From the NCBI GenBank assembly GCA_025928265.1, contig JAICJV010000005.1, forward strand, positions 1 to 64,000: a stretch of DNA of 64,000 bases, written 5' to 3'. This DNA comes from Thermoleophilaceae bacterium (GTDB lineage: Bacteria > Actinomycetota > Thermoleophilia > Solirubrobacterales > Thermoleophilaceae). Position 1 is the first letter of the stretch, and the number at the start of each line of letters is the position of its first letter. The translations under genes were made by a program, and so were the position numbers. Shown here one piece after another: positions 22,944 through 30,922 of the stretch. The notes under the pieces were generated by a model. The model saw only the letters and a program-made list of their open reading frames with translations. It was not told the origin of the DNA and ran no database searches.

Positions 22944-24789
22944 AGCCCGACTCGTTGCGCCGCTTGTGCGGCCGCTCCTTGTTGCCGCTGGCGTCGAGGC
23001 CGCGCGCCACGACGCGGTAATGGCCGCGCGGCAGGTGCGCGCGGATCGCGAAGCGCCACCTGGTCGTCCCGTGTGCCCGGAAGAGTGTCGGGCGACGGCA
23101 GTTGCGCACCTTCTGGAGCCGCTTCTTCCTGTTGAGGAAACGGCAGCCGTGGCGGCCCTTCACCTTCGCGATCGAGACGTACACATTCTGCACGTGGCCC
23201 TTGCGCGCGTTCAGCGTCGCGCTCCCGGCGCAGCCGCGATCGCGCGACGTGCCGCGCAGGCGCACCACCCTGCGGCTGCCGCGCACGTTGCGCCGCCGCA
23301 GCTTCGACACCGGCGCTATCCGGTCGCGGCACTGCCCGCGTGCGGCGGCCGTCGGCGGGATGCGCGAGGCGTCGCACGAGCCGTTGCCGGTGAGCGGCGG
23401 CCCTGAGGTCTGGCGCAGGAAGATCGGCAGGCTGATGGCCAGCGGCTGCCCCGTCGTCGGATCGGACTGCGTGGTGTCACCGCTCGCGATGAGCACGCAG
23501 CCGCGGTTGTCCACGCCGTTCGTGAAGAAGTCGCCGAGCCGGCGGTCCTTCATCTCGGCCACACACGTCGTGCCGCCCTGGCACACCGAGCCGTTCACGT
23601 GGATCGGCCGCCCGGCGGCGTTGACCGTGTCGAGCGCCGGCTGGGGATCGAGCGCACCCATGATGTGCGACTCGTAGATCGACACGTCCGCGTCCTGGCA
23701 GTCGAGGTCCGCGATGCGGTCGCTCTGGTACCAGACGACCGACACCCTGCCCGGGTCGCCGGCGGCGATCCACGGCCAGAACACGCGCGCATTCGCAGGG
23801 TGCGCGATCGTGATCGGCGCGCTCCACGTCTGGCCGAAGTCGCGCGACACCACCATCTTGATCGAGTTGGGAGCGGGGGTGGGGCCGCCACCGCAGCCGC
23901 CGGTCGTGCCGCCCACGGTGGGGTTGTCGTCGTAGACCATGTAGACGTTGTCGGCGGAGTCGAGCGCGATGGCCGGCCAGTGCGCGTACATCGTCGTGTC
24001 GACCGCCTTGTGCGCTGTGAACTGCGCCGCGCCGCGCGTCCAGGTGCCCACACCCAGCGCCACGAATGCGCCGGGGTTCGCGTGATCGACGTACGTCACG
24101 GGCTCGATCAGCCGATCCGAGCGGCGGCTGTAGTAGATCTTGCCGTTGCCCGCGTAGTCGAGCTTGCCGTCGCTCGTCGTTCCCTGATCGGGGATGCCGG
24201 TCGAGCTGCAGGTGTTGCCGCCGTCGGTGGACTGGAAGATCTCGTGGCTGAGCGCGTTCTCGGTCGTGTTCGTGGCGAGGAACACCTCGTTCGCCCTGCC
24301 TCCCGCCAGCCACGGCCGGTCGCCGTCGTGGCAGTTCGGGTTGCCCCGATCCCACGTCTTGCCGCCGTCCTGCGAAGAGAACAGCGAGTCGTTCACCAGG
24401 TCGATGCCGGTGTTGTAGATGCGCCCGCTCTCGTCCACGGTCAGGTCCGGGTCGCTGAACCCGGCGGACTTGGTCGGGTCGGCGCTGAAGCCGGCGACGC
24501 CGGTGCGCTGCCAGCTCGCGCCGTCGTTCTCCGAGGTCCAGATGTTCACCTGGTTGCGGTAGTTCACGCCGAACGGCAGTGGCGAGAAGAAGCCGGGCTG
24601 GTACAGGTGCGTCGTGCCCTCGTGGCTCGTGTAGACGAGCGTCTTGTGGTGGCTGTCGGTGGCCACCAGCGGCTCGCCGCCCGCCAGCTCCTTGTCGACG
24701 AAGATCGGGTGCGAGAACTGCACCGCCTGCGCGCTCGCAGGTATCGCGGCGAGCACCGCGACCGACAGGACCAGACTCAGGCGCCTCAT
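22930..24789 (-). CDS. Secreted BNR/Asp-box beta-propeller protein
   Basis: A 619-residue exported protein with a signal peptide ending around SAQA|VQF. Residues 30-470 contain sialidase-like Asp-box repeats: ENDGASWQRTG, SQDGGKTWDRG, STDGGNTC and SRDFGQTWSAP, so a six-bladed propeller is expected. The catalytic residues of true sialidases are not obvious. A C-terminal module of about 120 residues (from KLRRRNVRGSRRVVRL) with Cys pairs and many Arg/Lys looks like an Ig-type domain common in secreted actinobacterial proteins. Extracellular binding or glycan work is possible; no substrate is suggested by the neighbours. Confidence 0.8.
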   Translation of the reverse strand: MRRLSLVLSVAVLAAIPASAQAVQFSHPIFVDKELAGGEPLVATDSHHKTLVYTSHEGTTHLYQPGFFSPLPFGVNYRNQVNIWTSENDGASWQRTGVAGFSADPTKSAGFSDPDLTVDESGRIYNTGIDLVNDSLFSSQDGGKTWDRGNPNCHDGDRPWLAGGRANEVFLATNTTENALSHEIFQSTDGGNTCSSTGIPDQGTTSDGKLDYAGNGKIYYSRRSDRLIEPVTYVDHANPGAFVALGVGTWTRGAAQFTAHKAVDTTMYAHWPAIALDSADNVYMVYDDNPTVGGTTGGCGGGPTPAPNSIKMVVSRDFGQTWSAPITIAHPANARVFWPWIAAGDPGRVSVVWYQSDRIADLDCQDADVSIYESHIMGALDPQPALDTVNAAGRPIHVNGSVCQGGTTCVAEMKDRRLGDFFTNGVDNRGCVLIASGDTTQSDPTTGQPLAISLPIFLRQTSGPPLTGNGSCDASRIPPTAAARGQCRDRIAPVSKLRRRNVRGSRRVVRLRGTSRDRGCAGSATLNARKGHVQNVYVSIAKVKGRHGCRFLNRKKRLQKVRNCRRPTLFRAHGTTRWRFAIRAHLPRGHYRVVARGLDASGNKERPHKRRNESGFTVR

Positions 24790-24847
24790 TTCACCCCTCC
24801 GGCGATGGACCTCCCAGTGGTACGGCGCCCTGCATTATGCGCGCAAT

Positions 24848-25558
24848 TCAGCCGCGGTTGATCAGTCGCGCGTAGGCGAGGAGGCCGCCTAGCGCGTTGT
24901 CGAGCGCTGCGTGGAGCTGAGCGGCGCGAACCCGTGCGAGTTGCTCGTCGCCGGTGTCGGCCAGGCTGCCCGCGATCTCGACGGCGCCTCCGAGGAAGGA
25001 GGCGTACGCCGCCACCATGGTCTCGGACAGGCGAATCGCATCGCGGTGCGCCGCCTCGAGCAGCTCGGCGTAGATCTCAGGGCCGCTGTCGCCGGTCGCG
25101 CAGTCGGGGTGGCGTTCCAGCAGTCGCAGGCGCGCCTGGTCCACGACCCCGGCTGCGGCACCGAGCTCGCGCGTGAGCGCGTCGAAGAGCCGCGTCCGGG
25201 CGGTCCCGGGGCCAGGGCGTGCGCGGCCCCCGATGTCATCCGCGGTCCGCGCGCTCCCGGCCAGCTCCGGCAGTCGCGCCACTGCTATCCCGAGCCACTC
25301 CAGCGGGCTCGCGGGAACGTGTTCGCGATCGAGGTAGTGCGCCAGATCCCCCGCGCCGCGCTCCACCAGGTCGCCGAGCGAGAGTGGGGAGGCCGTCACG
25401 GTCGCAGCCGCCCGGCGCTCTGCGGAGACACCGCGTGCGTACGCGTTGGCACGGTGTTCGGCCTCCTCCTCGGTGTCGTGATGCGAGATCGGCCGATCCG
25501 TCCCCTCAGCCCGCACGTGGTAGCCACCACGCGGACTCGGCTCGACGAAGAACCTCAT
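24848..25558 (-). CDS. Uncharacterised protein with DUF2188-like N-terminus
   Basis: A 236-residue protein. Residues 1-45 (FFVEPSPRGGYHVRAEGTDR, then HHDTEEEAEHRANAYARG) match the small DUF2188 pattern, in which a Gly-Gly-W/Y-x-V hairpin is followed by a helix. The remainder is helical, with two segments containing LEWLGIAVARLPEL and ETMVAAYASFLGGAVEIAG that may pack as a bundle. No catalytic motif is visible. The methyltransferase gene upstream stops 4 bases before its start, so they are co-transcribed. Confidence 0.6.
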   Translation of the reverse strand: MRFFVEPSPRGGYHVRAEGTDRPISHHDTEEEAEHRANAYARGVSAERRAAATVTASPLSLGDLVERGAGDLAHYLDREHVPASPLEWLGIAVARLPELAGSARTADDIGGRARPGPGTARTRLFDALTRELGAAAGVVDQARLRLLERHPDCATGDSGPEIYAELLEAAHRDAIRLSETMVAAYASFLGGAVEIAGSLADTGDEQLARVRAAQLHAALDNALGGLLAYARLINRG

Positions 25559-25562
25559 TACA

Positions 25563-26195
25563 TCACCCTTCCCGGAGCAGCAGCAGCCGGTGGATCATCA
25601 CCTGGCCGTGACCCGTGGTGCGAATCGAGAAGCGGCCGGCGGCGCGCTCGAGGAACTCCTCGGCGAGCACGCGCCCCGGGTCGGCCAGGAGGATCTCGCC
25701 GCTGCCGTCGACGAGCCGCGGGAGAAGGTCCGTGAGCTGGTCGACGTTGCGGTGCTCATAGAGCAGGTCCGCGCCCAGCACGAGATCCCATGGAGCGCGG
25801 GCGAGCAGCGCGTCGGGCCGGGCCCAGTCGCAGACCAGCGTGTCGACCGTCGCGCCGCTGCGGGTCGCGTTGCGCTGTGTCATCTCAATTGCGTCCGGCG
25901 ACCAGTCGGTGGCCAGCACGCGCCCACCCGCAAGCGCGGCGGCGAGGCTCGGCAGGCCCAGGCCGCAGCCGAGCTCCACCGTGCGCGCGGCGCGCAGCGA
26001 CCGGTTCGAGATGTCGCGCGCCAGCGCCACGCCGCTCGGCCACAGCTCGGCCCAGTAGGGAAGAAACTCCTCGTGCTCGAACGCGTCCTCGTCGAGCAGC
26101 GCCTCGCTGTCGCGCGGCCGGAGGATCCGCAGCTCGCCGCGCGCGAGCGGCACCATTTCGTCGACCAGGTCCTCGTGTGCCTCGCCGGCCCGCAC
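25563..26195 (-). CDS. METTL20/METTL21-like class I methyltransferase
   Basis: A 210-residue SAM methyltransferase. The block LPYWAELWPSGVALARDI followed by VELGCGLGLPSLAAALAG is that of Methyltransf_16/ETFB-lysine-methyltransferase proteins, which modify lysines in proteins; LATDWSPDAIEMTQRNA is motif II and WDLVLGADLLYEHRNV carries the D/E-x-x-Y-like post-motif residue. The family is mostly eukaryotic, with bacterial members that methylate the beta subunit of electron-transfer flavoprotein. GTG start, because the conserved core begins about 45 residues in. Confidence 0.78.
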   Translation of the reverse strand: MRAGEAHEDLVDEMVPLARGELRILRPRDSEALLDEDAFEHEEFLPYWAELWPSGVALARDISNRSLRAARTVELGCGLGLPSLAAALAGGRVLATDWSPDAIEMTQRNATRSGATVDTLVCDWARPDALLARAPWDLVLGADLLYEHRNVDQLTDLLPRLVDGSGEILLADPGRVLAEEFLERAAGRFSIRTTGHGQVMIHRLLLLREG

Positions 26196-26211
26196 AGGGC
26201 CAGCGTAGGGG

Positions 26212-26862
26212 CTAGTGGCGCAGCAGCTTCATGTAGCGCAGGCCCTGCGCCACGTAGGCCTTCGTCTCGGGGTAGTTGGGGACGCCGCGGTGTTTCTGCA
26301 CGGCTCCGGCTCCCGCGTTGTAGGAGGCGAGGATCAGGCCGGGGTGGTTGCGGCCGAACAGCGACTGGATGTCGCGCACGATCGCGCCCGCGGCGTAGAT
26401 GGCGTCAGGCGGGTCGTACACCGAGCGCCTGCCGTCGCCGTCGGCGTCGACGCGGTACACGCGCCAGACGTTCCCGCACGAGCCCACCGTGCAGATCTGC
26501 ATCGGCCCGGAGCAGCAGTCGGCGAAGTTGCGGCCCGAGTGTACGCCCGCCGCGTACGAGCGGCCGTGGTCGGACTCGATCTTCCCGATCGCCGCCAGCA
26601 CCCGCCAGTCGACCCCGTAGAGCTTCGCGGCGCGGCGATAGAGACGTAGGTAGGCAGGCGGGACGTCGCGCGCGCCGATGCCGGGGGCGATCGTGGGCGT
26701 GCGGCCGGGCGACGGGGCGGTGGTCACAGCCACGCCGCCGGTCACACCGAAGCCGGGCGGGACGCGGACGCCGCCGCTCAGCGTGGAGCGAGCGGAGGCG
26801 GCGGCCGGCGCAAGCAGCGCGACCGCGAGCAATGCGATGAGTAGGAGGTGGCGGCGGCCCAT
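26212..26862 (-). CDS. Secreted lytic transglycosylase (SLT domain)
   Basis: A 216-residue exported peptidoglycan-cleaving enzyme. Signal peptide of 24 residues (LLLIALLAVALLAPAAASA), a Pro/Gly linker, then an SLT goose-lysozyme-like domain from residue 65. The catalytic Glu is in AAIGKIESDHGRS, followed by GPMQI and the family's AIYAAGAIVRD and LILASYNAGAGAV (the G-AYNAG block). Two Cys pairs (DCCSGPMQIC, GSCG) suggest disulfides. It cuts MurNAc-GlcNAc bonds to 1,6-anhydro ends, consistent with the envelope theme of the window. Confidence 0.9.
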   Translation of the reverse strand: MGRRHLLLIALLAVALLAPAAASARSTLSGGVRVPPGFGVTGGVAVTTAPSPGRTPTIAPGIGARDVPPAYLRLYRRAAKLYGVDWRVLAAIGKIESDHGRSYAAGVHSGRNFADCCSGPMQICTVGSCGNVWRVYRVDADGDGRRSVYDPPDAIYAAGAIVRDIQSLFGRNHPGLILASYNAGAGAVQKHRGVPNYPETKAYVAQGLRYMKLLRH

Positions 26863-26921
26863 CCTCCGAAGTGATCGGCCGCGATCCGGAACTCCACAGT
26901 GGCTGGGTCGCTTCTTGCGAT

Positions 26922-27740
26922 CTACGCGGCCTTCGCGCGCATGCGGCGCTTGGCGGCCACCTGGGCGTCGTCGGCGGCCTCGAGCACGCTCAGCGCTTCG
27001 CGGCCGTCGTCGGGGAAGACGGCCACGCCCACGCTCCCGCTGACCGACTCGAGCCCCGATGCCGAGCGGGCGATGGCGGCCTGGATCTTCCGCGCCAGCT
27101 GCTGGCCGCCGCCGCGGCCGGTCTCAGGCGCCAGCACGCAGAACTCGTCACCGCCGAGCCGTGCCACGGTGTCCTGCTCGCGCACCGCGCGCGCGAGCGC
27201 GTCCGCCACGTCGCGCAGCAGGTCGTCGCCTGCGGCGTGACCGAAGCGGTCGTTGACCTGCTTGAACCCGTCGAGGTCGATTGCCACGACGCTGAAGCGG
27301 CGCCGCTCGCGCGAATGGCGGGCGACCTCGTAGCCCATCCGCTCGTCGAGGCCGCGGCGGTTGCAGAGCCCGGTTAGCGGATCGCGCAGCGCGGAGCGGC
27401 GCAGCGAATCGCGCTCGAGCTCGAGCCGGACGCGCAGCGAGTGGAGCACCAGGGCGCTGGAGCCCGCCACGGCGAGACCGAGGAGCGGGGAGGGCGCGCC
27501 AGGCGCCGCGAGCGCGGCGGCGGCAGCGACCGCGACCGCCACGGCAGCGGCGGTGCCGGCGATCGAGCGCGCCGAGGCGGCGAGCAGCAGCGCTCCGGGC
27601 ACGCAGACCCAGAAGCCGCCGGCGGCGGAGATGAGCGCGACGGCCGCGGCAACCGCCACGACCCGGAGCACGGCCGCCGAGGACGGCCGACGGGGAGGCG
27701 ATTGCTTGCCGGGAGGGCGGCGCCGCAAACCGTCGCGCAT
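26922..27740 (-). CDS. Membrane-bound diguanylate cyclase (GGDEF)
   Basis: A 272-residue protein with three or four N-terminal membrane helices (for example VVAVAAAVALISAAGGFWVCV) and a C-terminal GGDEF domain from residue 120: DPLTGLCNRRGLDERM, ALDLDGFKQVNDRFGHAAGD-type IDLDGFKQVNDRFGH, and the intact active site ARLGGDEFCVL. An RxxD inhibitory site (REQD) stands exactly five residues before GGDEF, so product inhibition by c-di-GMP is expected. It synthesises c-di-GMP from two GTP. No sensor domain is visible beyond the helices. No c-di-GMP riboswitch was recognised in the window. Confidence 0.92.
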   Translation of the reverse strand: MRDGLRRRPPGKQSPPRRPSSAAVLRVVAVAAAVALISAAGGFWVCVPGALLLAASARSIAGTAAAVAVAVAAAAALAAPGAPSPLLGLAVAGSSALVLHSLRVRLELERDSLRRSALRDPLTGLCNRRGLDERMGYEVARHSRERRRFSVVAIDLDGFKQVNDRFGHAAGDDLLRDVADALARAVREQDTVARLGGDEFCVLAPETGRGGGQQLARKIQAAIARSASGLESVSGSVGVAVFPDDGREALSVLEAADDAQVAAKRRMRAKAA

Positions 27741-27767
27741 GCAGTCTGAGTCTTGCGTGCGGGTCGG

Positions 27768-28511
27768 ATGGATCGCTGCGATTTCGGCCCGTCAGGAAAG
27801 AGAACGGTAAGTCCTGCGGGGACCGCTAAAGGAGCGGGCGCGAATGCCGAGACCAACTTTGTGCGGGAACTGATCTCAAAGCTTGTCGCGGGCGGCCTCT
27901 CGGCCGCGGTCATCCTCCTCTGGTGGCCGCAGTTCTTCCCGACCGACAACGCCACCACCTGGCTCGTCCGCGGCGTCGTCTGGACGCTCAGCTTCGAACT
28001 GCTCGTCCACGCGCTCATGCCGATCGAGCGCGCGCTCTGGGAGAGCCACGCCGGTAGCCGCGTGCGGTCGGGTGCCTCGCGCGCGAGCAGCCGCTTCGGC
28101 CCTCCACGGCGCAGCGTGCGCGGCCGTGCAGGCGTCGCGTGTGCGGCTCTGGCGGTGCCCGTCGCCCTCCTCGTAGCGGCGCCGCAGCAGCCGGCCAAGC
28201 CGAAGACGGCCGCGGCGGTCCGGCACGTGACCGAGGTCAAGCGAATCGTGAAGGTCGAGCGCCGTCAGGTGCGCGTCGCGCAGGTCGTGCCTGTGGCGTC
28301 GACAACCCCCGAGCCTCCGGCCGCCCCCGTGTCGGCGCCCCCGGCTGCCATCCACAGCAAGCCCGCGACTCGTTCGACCACGCGCGCCCACCGGCCCGCG
28401 CCCGCCTCTACGCAAAGCGGCCCGGGGACGCAGAGCACGAGCGGCAACAGCCCGAGCACGGCATCGACGCCTGAGCAGGTCGCGTCCGCGCCGGCGTCAA
28501 GCGCCCGCTAG
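27768..28511 (+). CDS. Membrane protein with Pro/Ser/Thr-rich extracellular tail
   Basis: About 247 residues. Hydrophobic helices occur near residues 30-50 (LVAGGLSAAVILLWWPQFF), 58-75 and 125-145 (ACAALAVPVALLVAA). After a stretch of VKRIVKVERRQVRVAQVV the last 90 residues are Pro/Ala/Ser/Thr-rich and low in complexity, as in wall-spanning linkers. No family recognised. The ATG at 27768 is used; TTG 27753 upstream or GTG 27862 are alternatives. The 3' end overlaps the convergent ATP-grasp gene by 15 bases. Confidence 0.55.
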   Translation: MDRCDFGPSGKRTVSPAGTAKGAGANAETNFVRELISKLVAGGLSAAVILLWWPQFFPTDNATTWLVRGVVWTLSFELLVHALMPIERALWESHAGSRVRSGASRASSRFGPPRRSVRGRAGVACAALAVPVALLVAAPQQPAKPKTAAAVRHVTEVKRIVKVERRQVRVAQVVPVASTTPEPPAAPVSAPPAAIHSKPATRSTTRAHRPAPASTQSGPGTQSTSGNSPSTASTPEQVASAPASSAR

Positions 28512-29372
28512 CAGCGCGGTGGCCAGGCGCTCCGCCGCCCCCGGCGCCTCCTCGAAGTAGAAGTTCGGCTCGATCAGCTCGATCTCCATGACGGCCGGTG
28601 CGGCCACCATGTCGACCCGGGCGTAGAGCGGCACGCGGCCGAAGCGCTCGCGCAGGTGGGCAATCACCCTTTCACCCAGCTCGAGCTCCTCGGCCGACGC
28701 CGGCGCCGCCCGCACGAGGCCGGGGTCGAACATGGCCTCGGCTGCGCTGTGGCCGGGGAACGCCTCGACACGCGGGGCCACCTGGTCGGGCGGCAGCACG
28801 GCGCCCTTCCGGAGCGTGTGCGAGAGCTTGCCGCCGAAGTAGACGAGCGCCGCCTCACCCGCCGACTCCACGCTCTCCTGGAACGGCTGGACCATCGCCG
28901 TCCGGCCGTTCGCGGCCAGCGTTGCGAGCAGCTCGTGCGCGGCGTGATGGGCAGCCGGGCTGAAGCGGCCGCTGTCGAGGCCCCCGGCGGACACGGCGGG
29001 CTTGACCACGACCGTCCCGGACAGCGCGGGCGGCTCGTCGTGCGGCTCCACATAGGTGGTCGGGATCGCCGGGATGCCCGCCGCGGCCAGATCGCTCAGG
29101 TAGCGCTTGTGCGAGTTCCACTCGACCACCTCCGGCCGGTTGCGCAGCCGGTCGCCCACCGACTGAGCCCAGGCCACGAACTCGTCGCGACGGCGGGAGT
29201 AGTCGTAGACCGAGCGGATCATCACGCGGTCGAAGCCGTCCCAGTCGGCGGCCGGATCGTCCCAGACGCGGTAGCTCACATCCGCACCGGCCGCTCCCAG
29301 CGCGTGAACGAGAGGGAGTTCATAGTCGGCCCCGTGCGGCAGCCCCGCGAACGTTGCCAGCGCCACCCGCAC
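28497..29372 (-). CDS. ATP-grasp ligase, RimK/DcsG-like
   Basis: A 291-residue ATP-grasp protein. The N-terminal domain has RVWDDPAADWDGFDRVMIRS and VYDYSRRRDEFVAWAQSVG; then EVVEWNSHKRYLSDLAAAGI, a block characteristic of the stand-alone ATP-grasp proteins related to D-cycloserine ligase DcsG and glutathione-synthetase-like enzymes. VVVKPAVSAGG holds the ATP lysine, and MEIELIEPNFYFEEAPG the Mg-binding Glu/Asn residues. It would join a carboxylate to an amine; the partners are unknown. The kinase gene upstream ends 3 bases before its ATG, so the two are one operon. Confidence 0.82.
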   Translation of the reverse strand: MRVALATFAGLPHGADYELPLVHALGAAGADVSYRVWDDPAADWDGFDRVMIRSVYDYSRRRDEFVAWAQSVGDRLRNRPEVVEWNSHKRYLSDLAAAGIPAIPTTYVEPHDEPPALSGTVVVKPAVSAGGLDSGRFSPAAHHAAHELLATLAANGRTAMVQPFQESVESAGEAALVYFGGKLSHTLRKGAVLPPDQVAPRVEAFPGHSAAEAMFDPGLVRAAPASAEELELGERVIAHLRERFGRVPLYARVDMVAAPAVMEIELIEPNFYFEEAPGAAERLATALLAGA

Positions 29373-29375
29373 CGC

Positions 29376-30746
29376 TCAGCAGGAACGGTCGACGAAGAGC
29401 TTCACCGTCTCGTGGCCGGGCGCGATCGTCGCGCCCGCCGGCGGCGTGGTCGTACAGACCTGCCAGTTGCCGCTGTCGATGATCCCGAACGTCCCGCCGC
29501 CCGAGGTGTCGTGCCTGATCTCGAGCTGGTCGAGGTAGTGCTCGGCACGGTCGAGGCGAGCGCCGGTGATGTCCGGCAGCTCGGTCGCCGCGCGCGGCGT
29601 TGAGGGGACGCAGGCGAGCAGCGGCGGCGAGCCCGTGTCGATGCGGCTCCAGGTGCCGCCGTCGCAGCGGCCGTCCTCGATCGGTGCCTGGACGCGGTGG
29701 CCGTTCTGGGTGCAGGCCGTTGCGGTGCAGCGGACCGTCGCAGTGGATGAGGGAGGAGGAAGGGGGAGGGTGGAAAGGGGGGCTGGTTTCTGCCGGGCCT
29801 TCTCTTCGCCGCCCGTGGTCAGCGCGATTGCTGCTCCTGCGATTGCGATCGCCAACACCGCGGCCGCCACGAAGGGCCGGCGGCGTCGCCGTTCGGTCGT
29901 GACCAGCTTGCGCGTCCGGACCGTCGCGCGGTGCTTCCCGGATGCTGCCGCGCACGCGGCCTGGCCCAGCTCCCCGGCGGTCGCATAGCGGGCGGCGGGG
30001 TCCTTGGCGAGGGCCTTCGCCACTACCGGGCCCAGGGCGCCGCCGAGCGCGGGCGGCTGCTCGTGCACGTGCGCCCACCCCTTGCGCAGGCGCGGCACGT
30101 CGGCGAACGGCGCATGGCCCGTGAGCGCGGTGTAGAGCACGCAGCCGAGCGCGTAGACGTCGGCGCGCCCGTCGAGCTCGCGACCCTCGATCTGCTCCGG
30201 CGCGGCGAAGTCGGGCGTACCGAGCCAGTGGCCGGTCGTGGTGGCCGAGGCGTTCGAGCCGTCGCGCTTGGCCAGCCCGAAGTCGGTGAGATAGACGTGG
30301 TCGCGGGCGGCGGCGGGGAGGAGCAGGTTGGCGGGCTTCACGTCTCTGTGGACGAGCCCCTGTGCGTGGGCTGCGTCGAGCGCCGAGGCGGCCTGCGCCA
30401 CGAGGTCGGCAGCCCGCTCCGGCGCGAGCGGGCCGCGCTCGTGGATCAGCCGTCCGAGGTCGGTGCCGTCCACCCAGCGCATGGCGATGTAGAGCCGCCC
30501 GTCGTCCTCACCCGCGCCGTAGACCGGGATCACGTTGGGGTGGTCGAGCTGGGCTGTCACGCGCGCCTCGCGCACGAAACGGGCACGGAAGCCCGCGTCG
30601 CTCGCCAGGTCGGGGGCGATGACCTTGACCGCGGCGAGCCGGTCGAGCTCGGGGTCGCGGGCCCGGTAGACGACGCCCATGCCGCCGCGCCCGGCCTCCG
30701 CCTCGATGGTGTAGCCGGCTATCCGCGCGCCGAGGAGGGTGCTCAC
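29376..30746 (-). CDS. Transmembrane Ser/Thr protein kinase with one PASTA-like domain
   Basis: About 456 residues of the PknB type. The kinase domain (residues 10-270) has the Gly-rich loop AGRGGMGVVYRARD, VAIK-type AAVKVI lysine, catalytic HRDVKPANLLL, the DFG loop TDFGLAK and APE in FAAPEQIEG. A membrane helix (FVAAAVLAIAIAGAAIAL) follows a basic juxtamembrane stretch. The exterior part includes a Cys-containing segment and ends in a PASTA-like module (LPDITGARLDRAEHYLDQL, then TPPAGATIAPGHETVKLFV). PASTA kinases sense wall fragments or lipid II. The GTG at 30746 gives the usual VSTLLGARIAGY start. It is divergent from an M23 wall peptidase gene. Confidence 0.9.
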   Translation of the reverse strand: MSTLLGARIAGYTIEAEAGRGGMGVVYRARDPELDRLAAVKVIAPDLASDAGFRARFVREARVTAQLDHPNVIPVYGAGEDDGRLYIAMRWVDGTDLGRLIHERGPLAPERAADLVAQAASALDAAHAQGLVHRDVKPANLLLPAAARDHVYLTDFGLAKRDGSNASATTTGHWLGTPDFAAPEQIEGRELDGRADVYALGCVLYTALTGHAPFADVPRLRKGWAHVHEQPPALGGALGPVVAKALAKDPAARYATAGELGQAACAAASGKHRATVRTRKLVTTERRRRRPFVAAAVLAIAIAGAAIALTTGGEEKARQKPAPLSTLPLPPPSSTATVRCTATACTQNGHRVQAPIEDGRCDGGTWSRIDTGSPPLLACVPSTPRAATELPDITGARLDRAEHYLDQLEIRHDTSGGGTFGIIDSGNWQVCTTTPPAGATIAPGHETVKLFVDRSC

Positions 30747-30850
30747 GGAATCGAGCGTAGTGCAGGGTTCGTTGCAAGCCGTCCGATGACGAGGCACGGC
30801 GCTCGTCGGCTGTGCCAGGATCCTCGGCCGCAGGGGCGGGGGTACGCCTC

Positions 30851-30909
30851 GGGATCTCGGATCCCTCTTATTGCAAGAGATGTTTCAGCCGCTCTGTAGG
30901 GCCGGCTGA
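30851..30909 (+). promoter_or_regulatory. Structured leader of the M23 peptidase gene (three hairpins)
   Basis: Three successive inverted repeats precede the peptidase start: GGGATC-TCG-GATCCC (30851-30865), CTCTT-ATTGC-AAGAG (30865-30879) and TCAGCCG-N11-CGGCTGA (30885-30909). The 3' arm of the last one runs into GAGGTG, the likely Shine-Dalgarno 10 bases before the ATG at 30923, so folding could hide it. It does not match the ydaO/c-di-AMP riboswitch pattern that often precedes wall hydrolases in actinobacteria. Confidence 0.4.
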
Positions 30910-30922
30910 GGTGTCGATTTCC

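Noticed and set aside
30798-30922. Possible ydaO (c-di-AMP) riboswitch before the M23 gene
   Set aside because: The position is typical but none of the conserved motifs, such as GGGUGAAU or GAACCCGACAGCUAACC-type blocks, is present. Only unassigned hairpins are reported.
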